Assembly (NCBI RefSeq): GCF_000174815.1
Contig: NZ_ACNN01000036.1
Coordinates: 18,473-82,472 of the forward strand
Origin: Porphyromonas endodontalis ATCC 35406
GTDB lineage: Bacteria > Bacteroidota > Bacteroidia > Bacteroidales > Porphyromonadaceae
Direction: 5' to 3'
Length of the DNA stretch: 64,000 nt
Made by a program: the position numbers and the translations under genes. The notes beneath the pieces are model-generated. The model had not been told where the DNA came from, did no database searches, and worked only from the letters and a program-made list of their open reading frames with translations. Shown here one piece after another: positions 26,964 through 36,594 of the stretch (positions are counted from its first letter, which is position 1; every line of letters starts with the position of its first letter).

Positions 26964-28715
26964 ATGAATGTGTTACAGCGATTGGGGATCTATATGGGCA
27001 ACCGTAAACCCCTGCTTCCCATTAGTTTAGTACTGTCGGGCTTGACAGGGCTCGTCTCCCTTCTTCCCTTTATCTTCGTTTGGCTTATTGTGCATCAGTT
27101 GCTTGTAGAGCCCGAGGGTGTGGAGCCGGATAGCGTTTTCTCTCTTGCATGGTGGGCTTTCGGGTCTGCCGTATTGGCTATTTTGCTTAGCTTTCTCTCT
27201 CTTATCTTCTCGCACGTTGCGGCATTTCGGGTTGAGTGCTCCATGCGGCGCTCTGCTTTGTCGCGGTTGATGCGGATGCCTCTGGGCTATTTCGATACCC
27301 ACACCACGGGGCGTATACGCAAGATTATCGACGAAGACTCGTCTCAAACACATACCTTTATTGCCCATCTTTTGCCCGATCTGATGGGAAGTATTCTCTC
27401 GCCCATTGGGGTGCTTGTTTTGCTCTTTGTTGTGGATTGGCACTTAGGGCTGGCATGTATGATCCCTATTTTGATGGCTTTTGCCACCCTCGGGGTCATG
27501 ATGAACCCAAGGCAACAGAGCTTCCAAAGGGAGTATCTTGATGCTCAAGAGCGGATGAGTACCGAAGCGGTAGAGTATGTGCGAGGTGTGCCTGTTGTCA
27601 AGGTTTTTCAGCAGACCGTTTTCTCCTTCAAACGTTTCTATGATAGTATTATTTGCTATCGCGATCTTGTGACCAAGTGTACCCTTCGTTGGCAGTACCC
27701 CATGTCGTTTTATACCGCAGTGATCAATACGATTGCCTTCTTCTTAATCCCGATGGCGATAATCTTGATCCACAATACTGGCAACTATGGGGGTGTGATA
27801 GCCGATATGATACTATTCCTCCTTATTACGCCGGTTATTTCCGGCAATATCATGAAGATAATGTTTCTACAGCAGGGTATGTTTATGGCAGGGGAGGCGA
27901 TCAACCGCATGGAGGCTCTTACGGAGGATGCCCCTCTCCCCGAAGCTGAGCACCCACAACCAATAACCTCTTATAGTATTGCCTTCGAGGGCGTTACCTT
28001 TTCCTATTCCGGTGCCAATACCCCTGCCGTGCAGGAGCTCTCTTTTACCCTGCCTGAAGGGAAAACGTATGCTTTGGTAGGACCCTCGGGAGGGGGTAAG
28101 AGTACAATTGCTCGCCTTATCCCTCGCTTCTATGATGTGGCGCAGGGGAGTATCTCTATTGGGGGCGTGGATGTACGCCAAGTGGCTACGCACGACCTTA
28201 TGAATGCCGTATCTTTTGTTTTCCAAAATGGGAAACTCTTTCACTCTTCGTTGCGCCACAATGTGACGTATGGTTCCCCTAATGCTACCGAAGAACAGAT
28301 CCGGCGTGCCCTCAATCTTGCCCAGTGTAGGGAGATTATAGAGCGTCTCCCCCAGGGGTTGGATACTCGGATTGGTGTAGAGGGTACCTATCTCTCCGGG
28401 GGAGAGCAACAACGTATTATCCTTGCTCGTGCCCTTCTCAAAGATGCTCCCATCGTGGTTCTAGATGAAGCTACTGCTTTTGCCGACCCCGAAAACGAGC
28501 AATTGATTCGCCGTGCTCTGGCTGAGCTAACAAAGGGGAAGACTGTACTTCTCATAGCCCATCGCCTAACCAATGTGGTGGATGCCGATGCTATTTTGGT
28601 GGTTGACGGGGGGCGCCTTGTGCAGCAGGGTACGCACCAAGCTCTCGTGGAACAGGAGGGGTTGTACCGCTCAATGTGGGAAGAATATAACCGCTCTATC
28701 AACTGGACCATCTAA
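26964..28715 (+). CDS. ABC transporter, TMD-NBD half-transporter (YbtP/IrtA-like)
   Basis: This 583-residue half-transporter has six membrane helices in residues 15-300 and a C-terminal ATPase. The ATPase has Walker A GPSGGGKST, Q-loop FVFQNGKLF, signature LSGGEQQR and Walker B VVLDEATAFADPENE. The FADPEN D-loop is characteristic of the YbtP/YbtQ and IrtAB siderophore-related subfamily, not of MsbA. The IRKIIDEDSSQ segment is the coupling-helix region. It is first in an operon with a second half-transporter (22 bp downstream) and a methyltransferase, so the two ABC proteins probably form a heterodimer. Substrate is not inferable; siderophore or tetrapyrrole is one possibility from the subfamily. 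Confidence 0.9.
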   Translation: MNVLQRLGIYMGNRKPLLPISLVLSGLTGLVSLLPFIFVWLIVHQLLVEPEGVEPDSVFSLAWWAFGSAVLAILLSFLSLIFSHVAAFRVECSMRRSALSRLMRMPLGYFDTHTTGRIRKIIDEDSSQTHTFIAHLLPDLMGSILSPIGVLVLLFVVDWHLGLACMIPILMAFATLGVMMNPRQQSFQREYLDAQERMSTEAVEYVRGVPVVKVFQQTVFSFKRFYDSIICYRDLVTKCTLRWQYPMSFYTAVINTIAFFLIPMAIILIHNTGNYGGVIADMILFLLITPVISGNIMKIMFLQQGMFMAGEAINRMEALTEDAPLPEAEHPQPITSYSIAFEGVTFSYSGANTPAVQELSFTLPEGKTYALVGPSGGGKSTIARLIPRFYDVAQGSISIGGVDVRQVATHDLMNAVSFVFQNGKLFHSSLRHNVTYGSPNATEEQIRRALNLAQCREIIERLPQGLDTRIGVEGTYLSGGEQQRIILARALLKDAPIVVLDEATAFADPENEQLIRRALAELTKGKTVLLIAHRLTNVVDADAILVVDGGRLVQQGTHQALVEQEGLYRSMWEEYNRSINWTI

Positions 28716-28737
28716 CCTTTTAATCCTCAAAATCATT

Positions 28738-30465
28738 ATGATCCACCTCATACAAAATCGTTTTGCCCTCACCCGTGATGGAGCTATCTCCTTTGTTAAG
28801 GCTGTTGTGTGGTCGTTGTTGCTCAACCTAGCCTTTATGCTCCCCGCAATTTATCTCTTTCTCTACCTTACGGATTACCTTGATCCGCTAATACACCCCG
28901 GGGCTACTCCCTCCCATGGATTGGGCTACTATATCCTCATAGGTCTGCTTTGCTTCCTTGTAATCTTTGTTATTGCTTTTAGGCAGTATGCTTCTACCTA
29001 TACAAAGATTTATACCGAGAGTGCCGAGCGTCGTATAGCCCTGGCCGAGAAACTTCGCAAGTTGCCTTTGGCGTTCTTTGGTGAGCGTAATCTCTCGGAT
29101 CTTACCTCTACTATTATGGCAGATTGCTCCGAGATAGAGCACGTTTTCTCGCACGCTGTACCTCAGCTCTTCGCTGCAGCCGGGAGTATCCTCCTCATTA
29201 CCATAGGATTGTTTTTCTACAATTGGCAACTCTCTTTGGCTCTCTTTTGGGTCGTGCCTCTGGCTCTGCTTGTACTGATCCTCTCTAAGCGAGCTATGGA
29301 GCGTGAACTCAAAAGGGTACATTGTACGAACCTCTCGATCGCGCAGCAGATACAAGAGGGGTTGGAGAGTGTGCAGGAGATTAAAGCGTATAACGGCGAG
29401 GAGGAGTACCTCAAGACCTTCGATGAGACAATTACAACCTACGAACGACAGTTGATGCGAGGCGAAACTTTGGCTGGGAGTACTCTCAATCTTTCCCATA
29501 TACTCCTCAAATTGGGCATTGCATCCGTTATCTTGGTTGGGGCTTATCTACTGGCAGATGGTACAATTCCCATGCTTACCTATCTTATCTTTTTAATTGT
29601 TTCAGCCTCTATCTACAACCCTATTATGGAGGTGATGAATAGCTTTGCTGCTCTTCTCTACTTGGATGTGCGTATCAATCGTTTCCGCGAAATGGATCAA
29701 ATGCCTGTCCAGACGGGAGTGCAAGAGTGCCACCCCAAGGGGTTTGATATAGCCTTTGATGGGGTCGAATTTTCCTACGAAACCGGCAAACAGGTGCTTC
29801 GGGGCGTCTCTTTTGTGGCTCGCCAAGGTGAGGTTACGGCTCTTGTTGGCCCCTCGGGTGGCGGTAAGAGCACCACGGCCAAGTTGGCTGCTCGCTTTTG
29901 GGATGTAGACCAAGGGCGCATTACCCTAGGCGGAGAAGACATTAGCAAAATAGACCCTGAGACTCTGTTGCAATACTACTCTGTGGTGTTCCAAGATGTG
30001 CTTCTATTCAATGCCTCTATTGCCGATAATATCCGCGTCGGGCGTAAAGATGCTTCCGACGAAGAGGTACGCCGCGTGGCGCGATTGGCGCAGTGCGAAG
30101 AGTTTATACAGCGTATGCCCCAAGGCTACGATACGCAGATAGGAGAAAATGGCGAAACCCTCTCGGGTGGAGAGCGTCAGCGCATCTCTATTGCACGTGC
30201 TTTGCTAAAAGATGCTCCCATCGTACTGCTGGACGAGGCAACTGCCAGTCTCGACGTAGAGAACGAATCGAAGATACAGACGGCGATCTCTGCCCTCATC
30301 AAGGATAAAACAGTGCTGATTATTGCCCATCGTATGCGCACGGTGGCTCATGCTCATAAGATAGTGGTAATAAAGGAGGGGCAGGTAGTGGAGATGGGGG
30401 CTCCGGAGGAACTCCTGGCACAGGGAGGGGAGTTCGCGCGTATGGTAGCTGCTCAGAATGCCTGA
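28738..30465 (+). CDS. ABC transporter, TMD-NBD half-transporter (YbtQ/IrtB-like)
   Basis: This is the 575-residue partner half-transporter. Membrane helices lie at about 20-40, 60-80, 135-180 and 240-290. The ATPase has Walker A GPSGGGKST, Q-loop VVFQDVLLF, signature LSGGERQR, Walker B IVLLDEATASLDVENE and a switch His in IAHRM. Both nucleotide sites of the pair look catalytic. The frame is open further upstream, but the ATG at 28738 follows the first ABC gene by 22 bp and starts the membrane domain correctly. The partner has FADPENE while this one has SLDVENE, as in YbtP/Q-like heterodimers. Confidence 0.9.
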   Translation: MIHLIQNRFALTRDGAISFVKAVVWSLLLNLAFMLPAIYLFLYLTDYLDPLIHPGATPSHGLGYYILIGLLCFLVIFVIAFRQYASTYTKIYTESAERRIALAEKLRKLPLAFFGERNLSDLTSTIMADCSEIEHVFSHAVPQLFAAAGSILLITIGLFFYNWQLSLALFWVVPLALLVLILSKRAMERELKRVHCTNLSIAQQIQEGLESVQEIKAYNGEEEYLKTFDETITTYERQLMRGETLAGSTLNLSHILLKLGIASVILVGAYLLADGTIPMLTYLIFLIVSASIYNPIMEVMNSFAALLYLDVRINRFREMDQMPVQTGVQECHPKGFDIAFDGVEFSYETGKQVLRGVSFVARQGEVTALVGPSGGGKSTTAKLAARFWDVDQGRITLGGEDISKIDPETLLQYYSVVFQDVLLFNASIADNIRVGRKDASDEEVRRVARLAQCEEFIQRMPQGYDTQIGENGETLSGGERQRISIARALLKDAPIVLLDEATASLDVENESKIQTAISALIKDKTVLIIAHRMRTVAHAHKIVVIKEGQVVEMGAPEELLAQGGEFARMVAAQNA

Positions 30466-30498
30466 TTTCTAGCCCTAGAACTAAAAAGATACTGGGAG

Positions 30499-30524
30499 CC
30501 TCTTGCCGGCCGGTGAGCAAGAGG
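30499..30524 (+). other. Intercistronic hairpin
   Basis: CCTCTTGC (30499-30506) pairs perfectly with GCAAGAGG (30517-30524) around a 10-nt GC-rich loop. It lies between the second ABC gene and the methyltransferase, with no T-run after it. It may tune expression of the last gene or stabilise the upstream mRNA. Confidence 0.5.
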
Positions 30525-30559
30525 TTAAGCTCAGACCGAACGAGATACAAATAAAGTAT

Positions 30560-31381
30560 ATGAATAGTGCGATACAAAACAACCTAACCAAGGTGCCCGA
30601 GACGATGCTTATACCGCTTCGTGCTCGCTACAACGAAACCAAGCGACCCCACGGTATTATTCGAGATCCTAAGTCGGTGGAGATATTAGATCGTATTGAA
30701 CCCTTTTTTGAGGGTAGGCGAGAGGTCTCAATTCTCTCGCAAATGGGAGTGGCCGTGCGTACGGATATTCTGGATCGCCTCACCCTGCAATTCCTAGAAA
30801 AGCACCCCAATGGATTCGTGGTTAACCTCGGTTGTGGATTGGATACTCGCTTTCACCGCTTGGATAATGGCAAGGTTACTTGGTTTGATTTGGATCTGCC
30901 CGAGGGTATAGACTTGCGCAGAAACTTCTTTGAAGAGAGTGAGCGATTCCATTTTGTAGCCGCCTCAATACTCGACCCCTCTTGGCTCGATCTCCTCCCC
31001 AAAGATGCCCCAAAACTCTTTATAGCTGAGGGGCTTTTGATGTATTTTACGGAGGAAGAGGTGCACTCTCTCCTCGCTACCTTGGCAGAGCGTTGCCCTC
31101 GGTCGGAATTTATTTTTGAGGCCATGTCTCCCCGTATGGCACGTCATACCGAGCAGCATAGTGATATGAAAGGGTACGAGGCGCAGTTCAAATGGGGTAT
31201 CAAGTCGGGGCGAGATTTGCTCAATTGGGGCATAAAACTTCGCTTTGAGCAGGAGTACTTCTACAATATCCACCTCAAGAAAATGCCTTGGTATGTAGCT
31301 CTCTTTTATCAGACTGTGGCTCGCCGTGTGATGAAGATTGTACACCTAACATTGGGAGAAGAGCAGTTGAGAGTCGCCTGA
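30560..31381 (+). CDS. LCM/TcmP-family class I SAM-dependent methyltransferase
   Basis: This 273-residue methyltransferase belongs to the leucine-carboxyl-methyltransferase/TcmP family. SAM motif I is VVNLGCGLDTRFHRL, an acidic residue follows in WFDLDLPEG, and the post-motif FIAEGLLMYFTEEEV is typical of the family. Such enzymes O-methylate carboxyl or polyketide-like small molecules. The frame opens with a TTG at 30503, but the ATG at 30560 is the likelier start. It is the last gene of the ABC exporter operon, so it probably modifies the exported or imported compound. The gene ends before a separate tyrS promoter. Confidence 0.88.
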   Translation: MNSAIQNNLTKVPETMLIPLRARYNETKRPHGIIRDPKSVEILDRIEPFFEGRREVSILSQMGVAVRTDILDRLTLQFLEKHPNGFVVNLGCGLDTRFHRLDNGKVTWFDLDLPEGIDLRRNFFEESERFHFVAASILDPSWLDLLPKDAPKLFIAEGLLMYFTEEEVHSLLATLAERCPRSEFIFEAMSPRMARHTEQHSDMKGYEAQFKWGIKSGRDLLNWGIKLRFEQEYFYNIHLKKMPWYVALFYQTVARRVMKIVHLTLGEEQLRVA

Positions 31382-31396
31382 GAAGTCGTACCTTTG
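31367..31396 (+). promoter_or_regulatory. tyrS promoter
   Basis: TTG (31367-31369) and exact TACCTTTG (31389-31396) are separated by 19 bp. The -33 element lies inside the end of the methyltransferase gene. The tyrS ATG is 29 bp beyond the -7 box. Confidence 0.75.
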
Positions 31397-31424
31397 CAGT
31401 CGGTATTTAGTAATCTGATAGACG

Positions 31425-32720
31425 ATGAACGACTTTGTAGAAGAACTTAGGTGGCGCGGGATGCTCCACAATATCATGCCCGGGACAGAGGAGCAACTCT
31501 CTAAAGAACTCTCTACGGCATACGTGGGGATTGACCCGACAGCAGACTCGCTACACATAGGGCACCTTGTGGGAGTGATGATGCTTCGTCACTTTCAGAG
31601 GTTTGGGCACCGCCCCATAGCTCTCTTAGGTGGAGCCACGGGTATGATTGGCGACCCCTCGATGAAAAGTGCCGAACGCAACCTTTTGTCTCTAGAGACC
31701 TTGCGCCACAATCAAGAGGCGATTGGTAAGCAACTTGCCAAATTCCTCGACTTCGATAGCGAGCAACCCAACGCCGCAAAGTTGGTCAATAACTACGACT
31801 GGATGAGTGAATGGCGCTTCTTAGACTTTATTCGCGAGGTCGGGAAGCACATTACCGTTAACTATATGATGGCCAAAGATTCCGTGAAGAAGCGTTTCGA
31901 AGGGACGGCAGGCTCGGGGCTTTCGTTTACAGAGTTTTCGTACCAGTTGCTCCAGGGCTACGACTATCTATACCTCTACCGCCATGAGAATTGCCGCCTA
32001 CAGATGGGCGGATCCGATCAGTGGGGGAATATCACTACAGGTACGGAACTAATTCGCCGTATAGAGGGGGGCGAGGCTTTCGCTCTTACATGTCCCCTCA
32101 TTACCAAGGCAGATGGAGGAAAGTTTGGCAAGACCGAGAAAGGGAATGTTTGGCTCGATCGTCGCTACACTTCGCCTTACGCTTTCTACCAATTCTGGTT
32201 GAATGTGAGTGACGAAGATGCCGCTCGTTACATTAAGATTTTCACTTTCTTGGGAAAAGAAGAGATCGAAGATCTTGTAGCACAGCAGGCTGCGGCTGCA
32301 CATCTCCGCCCCTTGCAACGACGTCTTGCCGAGGAGCTTACGGTACTCGTACACAGTCGCGAAGATTACGAAGCTGCAGTATCTGCCAGCGAGATTCTCT
32401 TTGGTAATGGTACGGCAGATGCTCTCCGCTCGTTGGATGAGGAGATGCTTCTCTCTGTGATGGAGGGGGTACCTCACTTCTCTATTGCTCGCGATACACT
32501 GGCTACTCAGCCCAAAGCGGTCGATCTCTTTACCGAGGGAGCTGCTATTTTCCCCTCAAAGGGAGAACTTCGCAAGCTCATCAAATCGGGAGGCGTGAGC
32601 CTGAATAAGGCGAAGCTTACAGATACAGAAGCTACGGTTAGTGCCAGTGATTTAATTGCCGGTCGCTACCTATTGGTACAGCGCGGCAAGAAGCAATACT
32701 ACCTCGTAACGGCTGAGTAA
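31425..32720 (+). CDS. tyrS: Tyrosyl-tRNA synthetase
   Basis: TyrRS charges tRNA-Tyr. The 431-residue protein has the class I signature HIGHLVG (about residue 44). The binding-site segment [11 protein letters not shown], the [11 protein letters not shown] motif and the KFGKT loop (the KMSKS equivalent) are also present. A C-terminal S4 RNA-binding domain closes it ([15 protein letters not shown]). Length is standard. Cytosolic. It has its own promoter and is followed 23 bp later by a glycosyltransferase gene. Confidence 0.98.
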   Translation: MNDFVEELRWRGMLHNIMPGTEEQLSKELSTAYVGIDPTADSLHIGHLVGVMMLRHFQRFGHRPIALLGGATGMIGDPSMKSAERNLLSLETLRHNQEAIGKQLAKFLDFDSEQPNAAKLVNNYDWMSEWRFLDFIREVGKHITVNYMMAKDSVKKRFEGTAGSGLSFTEFSYQLLQGYDYLYLYRHENCRLQMGGSDQWGNITTGTELIRRIEGGEAFALTCPLITKADGGKFGKTEKGNVWLDRRYTSPYAFYQFWLNVSDEDAARYIKIFTFLGKEEIEDLVAQQAAAAHLRPLQRRLAEELTVLVHSREDYEAAVSASEILFGNGTADALRSLDEEMLLSVMEGVPHFSIARDTLATQPKAVDLFTEGAAIFPSKGELRKLIKSGGVSLNKAKLTDTEATVSASDLIAGRYLLVQRGKKQYYLVTAE

Positions 32721-32743
32721 AGAATTGCCAATAGGAGCTTGTA

Positions 32744-33817
32744 ATGAAGCAGTTAGCCATTGTAATTGTCAATTACAAGGTACCGCATTTTGTAGCTCAG
32801 TGCCTCGACTCTGTTTTACAAGCCACACGCAATATCGATGCTGAGGTATGGGTCGTAGACAATGCCTCGGGAGATGGCTCTCTGGAGATGCTCTCTCCGC
32901 AATATCCGAGCGTTCACTTCATCGCCAATAGCGAGAATGTGGGCTTTGCACGGGCTAATAATCAAGCCCTCAGGCAGGTTGATGCCGAGTACTCTTTGTT
33001 GCTTAACCCCGATACGCTTATTGGCGAATCGACGTTGGAGGCGAGCCTCCGCTTTATGCAGGAGCACCCTGAGGCCGGAGCTTTAGGAGTGCGCATGATG
33101 AATGCTCAGGGCGAGTTCTTAGCGGAGAGTAAGCGAGGTCTTGTCACTCCCTTTGTGGCATTTTGTAAGATTGCGCAGCTAGGGCGATTATTCCCCAAAA
33201 GTGCAGTTTTTAATCGATACTACCTAGGTCATCTCTCTAAAGTGGAGGTGCAGGAGGCTCCCATCCTATCGGGAGCATTCTTTTTTGCACGTAGTGAAGC
33301 TCTTCGCAAGGTGGGATACCTTGACGAACGGTACTTTATGTATGGCGAGGATATAGACCTATCGTATAGTATTTTACAGGCCGGCTATCGCAATTATTAT
33401 CTGCCTATCCCGATGCTCCACTACAAGGGCGAGAGCGAGAGTGCAGCCCAAGGTGAGGGGCGTTATTTGGATGCCTTTTACGGTGCTATGGAGCTATTTT
33501 ACGATAAGTATCATACGGGGCAGGCATGGCTCCGACGGCTGATGCACGGGGCTATTCGCCTGAAGAAGTCGCTGGATAAGCGTAGCCAAAAGAAGACGCT
33601 CCCTCTTACAAACCGACCCATCGCGGTGGATCTCAGGCAGCCTGATGCCCTAGATGCTATCCCCTCGGGGAGTGCCGTTGTGGTGGATTTGAGCCTTATC
33701 TCCTACGACCTTTTGTTGCAAACCATGTGTGGAGCCGAGGGGCGTGGCATTACCTTTCTTTTGCACGACCCAAAACGCAAAGTAACCTTGGGCCCCGGTG
33801 GTATAGTACCGGAATAA
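32744..33817 (+). CDS. Glycosyltransferase family 2 (rhamnosyltransferase-like)
   Basis: This 357-residue GT-A glycosyltransferase has the N-terminal nucleotide-sugar strand LAIVIVNYKVPHFVAQCLDS and the VWVVDNASGDGSLE motif. NVGFARANNQ is followed by LLLNPDT (the metal-binding DxD equivalent) and the acceptor-site motif MYGEDIDLSYSI. It resembles WcaA/rhamnosyltransferase-type enzymes of surface-polysaccharide synthesis. The last roughly 60 residues (from RPIAVDLRQPDALDAIPSG) form an extra alpha/beta-looking segment not usual in the family. Cytosolic or at the inner face of the membrane. It lies after tyrS and ends at a strong terminator. Confidence 0.92.
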   Translation: MKQLAIVIVNYKVPHFVAQCLDSVLQATRNIDAEVWVVDNASGDGSLEMLSPQYPSVHFIANSENVGFARANNQALRQVDAEYSLLLNPDTLIGESTLEASLRFMQEHPEAGALGVRMMNAQGEFLAESKRGLVTPFVAFCKIAQLGRLFPKSAVFNRYYLGHLSKVEVQEAPILSGAFFFARSEALRKVGYLDERYFMYGEDIDLSYSILQAGYRNYYLPIPMLHYKGESESAAQGEGRYLDAFYGAMELFYDKYHTGQAWLRRLMHGAIRLKKSLDKRSQKKTLPLTNRPIAVDLRQPDALDAIPSGSAVVVDLSLISYDLLLQTMCGAEGRGITFLLHDPKRKVTLGPGGIVPE

Positions 33818-33851
33818 AATCCCCCTTTTCTTCTAGAGGAAAGGGGGATTC
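33818..33851. terminator. Bidirectional terminator between convergent genes
   Basis: AATCCCCCTTT (33818-33828) pairs perfectly with AAAGGGGGATT (33841-33851). It lies between the convergent glycosyltransferase and transglutaminase genes and could serve both strands, though neither side has a long T-run. Confidence 0.7.
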
Positions 33852-33886
33852 GCATGTAGTAAGTCGCAATTCGGCTTACGGAGCGT

Positions 33887-36565
33887 CTACTCTAGCTTAG
33901 GGAGTGTAGCTACAATTTGGTCTCCGATACCAATTGTATAGCCCTCGTGGATAAACACAACTCGACCAAACGAATCTGCAATGACCACTAGGGGCAAACT
34001 CCCTCGTTCTCTGTTGGTCGCCTTATAAATCATTTGACGAATTGTGCCGTCTTGGTCCACTCCATAGTGGCTTGCCTTGGGCAGTCGGGGAAACTCCGAA
34101 GCCTTGAAGCTCTTTGCGGCAGCCGACGAAGGGAAGAGGAAGACGAAGGGGCGTCCCCAAATGTTGAGTTTCTCTTCTACTCGCTCAAGGTCTTTGAGTA
34201 CATGGTTGGTTGGCTCCGTACCCGGTTCGAGCAGTGCCAGAACAAAAAATCCGCGCCCCGTAGTGCTGATTAGGCTTTGGGTAGCCGTCTTCTCTTCTTT
34301 TGTTGGTTCGCCTTGTAGGGTGCAGTAGGGTTGCTCTACGTTGATAGAGCCCAACACAGATAGTTCATTCGCATCTTGGGGGAGGGTTAGGCTCAGCGTT
34401 GTTGTAGAGTCCCTCTCTATTTGGAATCGTTGCATCCGCACTTTTACAGCCCCTGAGGCCATACGCGTGCCTGCAATGAGGTAATAGCGTCCTATGGCAA
34501 GGGGCATGGGCTTGGCAAACAGGGCGGAGACCTCTAGGGGGCCATCCTCATCAAAGTAGAGGGTTTGGGGGAGAGCGGTTCCTTTGAGGTGGGCAAGGGA
34601 GAAATGACTATAGTACTTGGGTACAATGGAATTGGCTTTGTCGGTCTGAGACAAGAAGGCAACTTCTCCCTTAGGTTGGTCTGCCGGTGGAGTATCCAGA
34701 GGGTATGCTTGCCAAGTTTTGCCCCTATCAAAAGATATTTCTACCACTCTTAGGGTCGCATTATATCGAGAGAAAAGGCCTCGGGTACGGGCGAGTTGCA
34801 CGAGAGCAATCTCCATGCTTCGCTTATCTCCTCGTTTGTATTTCAGAAGAGACCCAAGAGAGAGGGGAGAGGGATAGCCCCCATCTCTTTGGCAGTCGGC
34901 AAGTATTTGTAGTGTGTTGGCAAGCCATAATTCATCCTCTACCAAGGCACCTACAAAGGGTTGCTCCTCTGCCACAGTGCGCCAATCACGTAGGGGTTCA
35001 TAGGCAACGCGTGGAGAGTATTGATAGAGTAGCTCCTCTTGTGTAGCACCTGTGGGTACTTGCGCAAAGAGTTTTTCGAGGAGGGGGAGGGGAATATCTG
35101 TCCAATCCTTTTCACTAAGCACGTGTAAGAAGTCGAAGGCGAGCTTTCTACGTTCGCTAGGTTGTGCATCGAGGAATTTATAGAGGTTTCGAGCATTGGC
35201 ACGAGCGGTGGTGAATAGATAGCCTACAGCTGCAGGATCAAGCGCCCACTTCTTGGCCGCTTCGTTGGCAGATGTAGGGGTGGCAAAAGTGGCTTCGTAG
35301 GCGTGACGGATAGAATCGTCCATGGCGATACGTTTGTCGCAGCTTGCCATCTCCTCTTCCGTAGCCCGTACAGGGATTGCGTTTTCGTGAGGAGGGGTTA
35401 GCTTAAACTCCAAACTATCGGGGAGGTTCCCCTCGGGGGTAAGGCGCAGGATGGCAGGCTTGGATAGATCTGCCGGTAGGATATCGAAGGCTTGTTCTTG
35501 GCGTTTTTCGTCTTCTGCCCATACGAAAAGATCTCCGTGCCCTGTGGAGATCCCGGCATAACCACTGCCATTGGTACGAAGGGTAGCTACGGGGTAAAAC
35601 TCGGCATAGTTGTAGACACAGAAGTGTACCAAGGCGCCCTCGCTAGGCGAGCCATCGGCATTTTTTACCACTACTTCGGCCTTGTGTGTAGGAGTGTAGT
35701 GCGCTGTGCAATTGATGGTTGTGGTGTTCCGCTCGGTAGAAATGATCTCCTCATTCCCTTCATAGCGACCAAATACTTTGGCGTGAACAAACATCGCACG
35801 AGAGGCTGCACCGTTAAACCACGCAATATCTAGGTTCGCTGCCGGTTCAGACCCTCCCAAGAAGTGCCATTCGCCATCCACCCATACCTCTACCCAAGCA
35901 TGGTTGTCGTCGGTATGTGCCCAGCGCGGGGTGTATACTTGTCGAGCAGGAATCCCCATAGCGCGCAGGGCTGCTACGGCAAAGGTCGATTGCTCACCGC
36001 AACGCCCCAATGCGTTGTAGACAGTCTCCAGCGGCGAGTGTGTACGGCCATCACTCGGAGCATAAGTTACTTTTTGTCTACACCAGTGGTTAATCTCGAG
36101 TACGGCATCGTGCATCGAAAGCCCCACTATGCGATCGCGTAGCTCGTTGTAGAAAATCGCTCTACTACTATCGAGAGGTTCGTTGTTGACTCTCGGGGGA
36201 AGTACAAAGTGAAGGAACTCACGATCGGGTATGCGTTTGCCCCATGGCATCTCTTTGCGCGCTTGGAGAGCCGTGCGTACGTTGGCCAAGTGGAAGTCTA
36301 CGGAGTAGTCCGCTACATCCGAAAAAGGCATGTAGGCATAGAGGAATTGCAGACCTTCGCGCTCTTCTGTCGTGAGGTCGTCTCGGAGAATTGCTTCGTA
36401 GAGATCACCTCCATTTTGGGTACGTGCAGAATCGAAATCTTCCTGTACACGCCGGCGCATCGCAGAGTCTTTTATTAGATGCCCATCACTGCAGGAGAAG
36501 AGCAGCAAGCTCGTGACAGCAAAAAAAGCTGCTAGGAATAGGGAATGTAGTTTGTGAGGTTTCAT
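33887..36565 (-). CDS. Transglutaminase-like lipoprotein with thioredoxin-fold-like tail
   Basis: This 892-residue lipoprotein has the signal sequence FLAAFFAVTSLLLFSC, giving a lipidated Cys. A transglutaminase-like domain spans about 170-270: the Cys is in GRCGEQSTFAVAALRAMGIPAR and the His in DDNHAWVEVWVDGEW. The Asp candidate is less clear. A carboxypeptidase-regulatory-like beta-sandwich follows (AEVVVKNADGSPSEGALV). The C-terminal roughly 90 residues (FVFLFPSSAAA; LPLVVIADSFGRVVFIHEG) look like a thioredoxin fold without CxxC. The open frame extends 100 codons upstream into nadK; the ATG at 36565 is the start that gives the lipoprotein signal. It is 29 bp after nadK, so probably co-transcribed. 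Function unknown; periplasmic or surface peptide processing is a guess. Confidence 0.88.
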   Translation of the reverse strand: MKPHKLHSLFLAAFFAVTSLLLFSCSDGHLIKDSAMRRRVQEDFDSARTQNGGDLYEAILRDDLTTEEREGLQFLYAYMPFSDVADYSVDFHLANVRTALQARKEMPWGKRIPDREFLHFVLPPRVNNEPLDSSRAIFYNELRDRIVGLSMHDAVLEINHWCRQKVTYAPSDGRTHSPLETVYNALGRCGEQSTFAVAALRAMGIPARQVYTPRWAHTDDNHAWVEVWVDGEWHFLGGSEPAANLDIAWFNGAASRAMFVHAKVFGRYEGNEEIISTERNTTTINCTAHYTPTHKAEVVVKNADGSPSEGALVHFCVYNYAEFYPVATLRTNGSGYAGISTGHGDLFVWAEDEKRQEQAFDILPADLSKPAILRLTPEGNLPDSLEFKLTPPHENAIPVRATEEEMASCDKRIAMDDSIRHAYEATFATPTSANEAAKKWALDPAAVGYLFTTARANARNLYKFLDAQPSERRKLAFDFLHVLSEKDWTDIPLPLLEKLFAQVPTGATQEELLYQYSPRVAYEPLRDWRTVAEEQPFVGALVEDELWLANTLQILADCQRDGGYPSPLSLGSLLKYKRGDKRSMEIALVQLARTRGLFSRYNATLRVVEISFDRGKTWQAYPLDTPPADQPKGEVAFLSQTDKANSIVPKYYSHFSLAHLKGTALPQTLYFDEDGPLEVSALFAKPMPLAIGRYYLIAGTRMASGAVKVRMQRFQIERDSTTTLSLTLPQDANELSVLGSINVEQPYCTLQGEPTKEEKTATQSLISTTGRGFFVLALLEPGTEPTNHVLKDLERVEEKLNIWGRPFVFLFPSSAAAKSFKASEFPRLPKASHYGVDQDGTIRQMIYKATNRERGSLPLVVIADSFGRVVFIHEGYTIGIGDQIVATLPKLE

Positions 36566-36594
36566 ATCATATAATAGTGTTGTTATTGTTCTCT

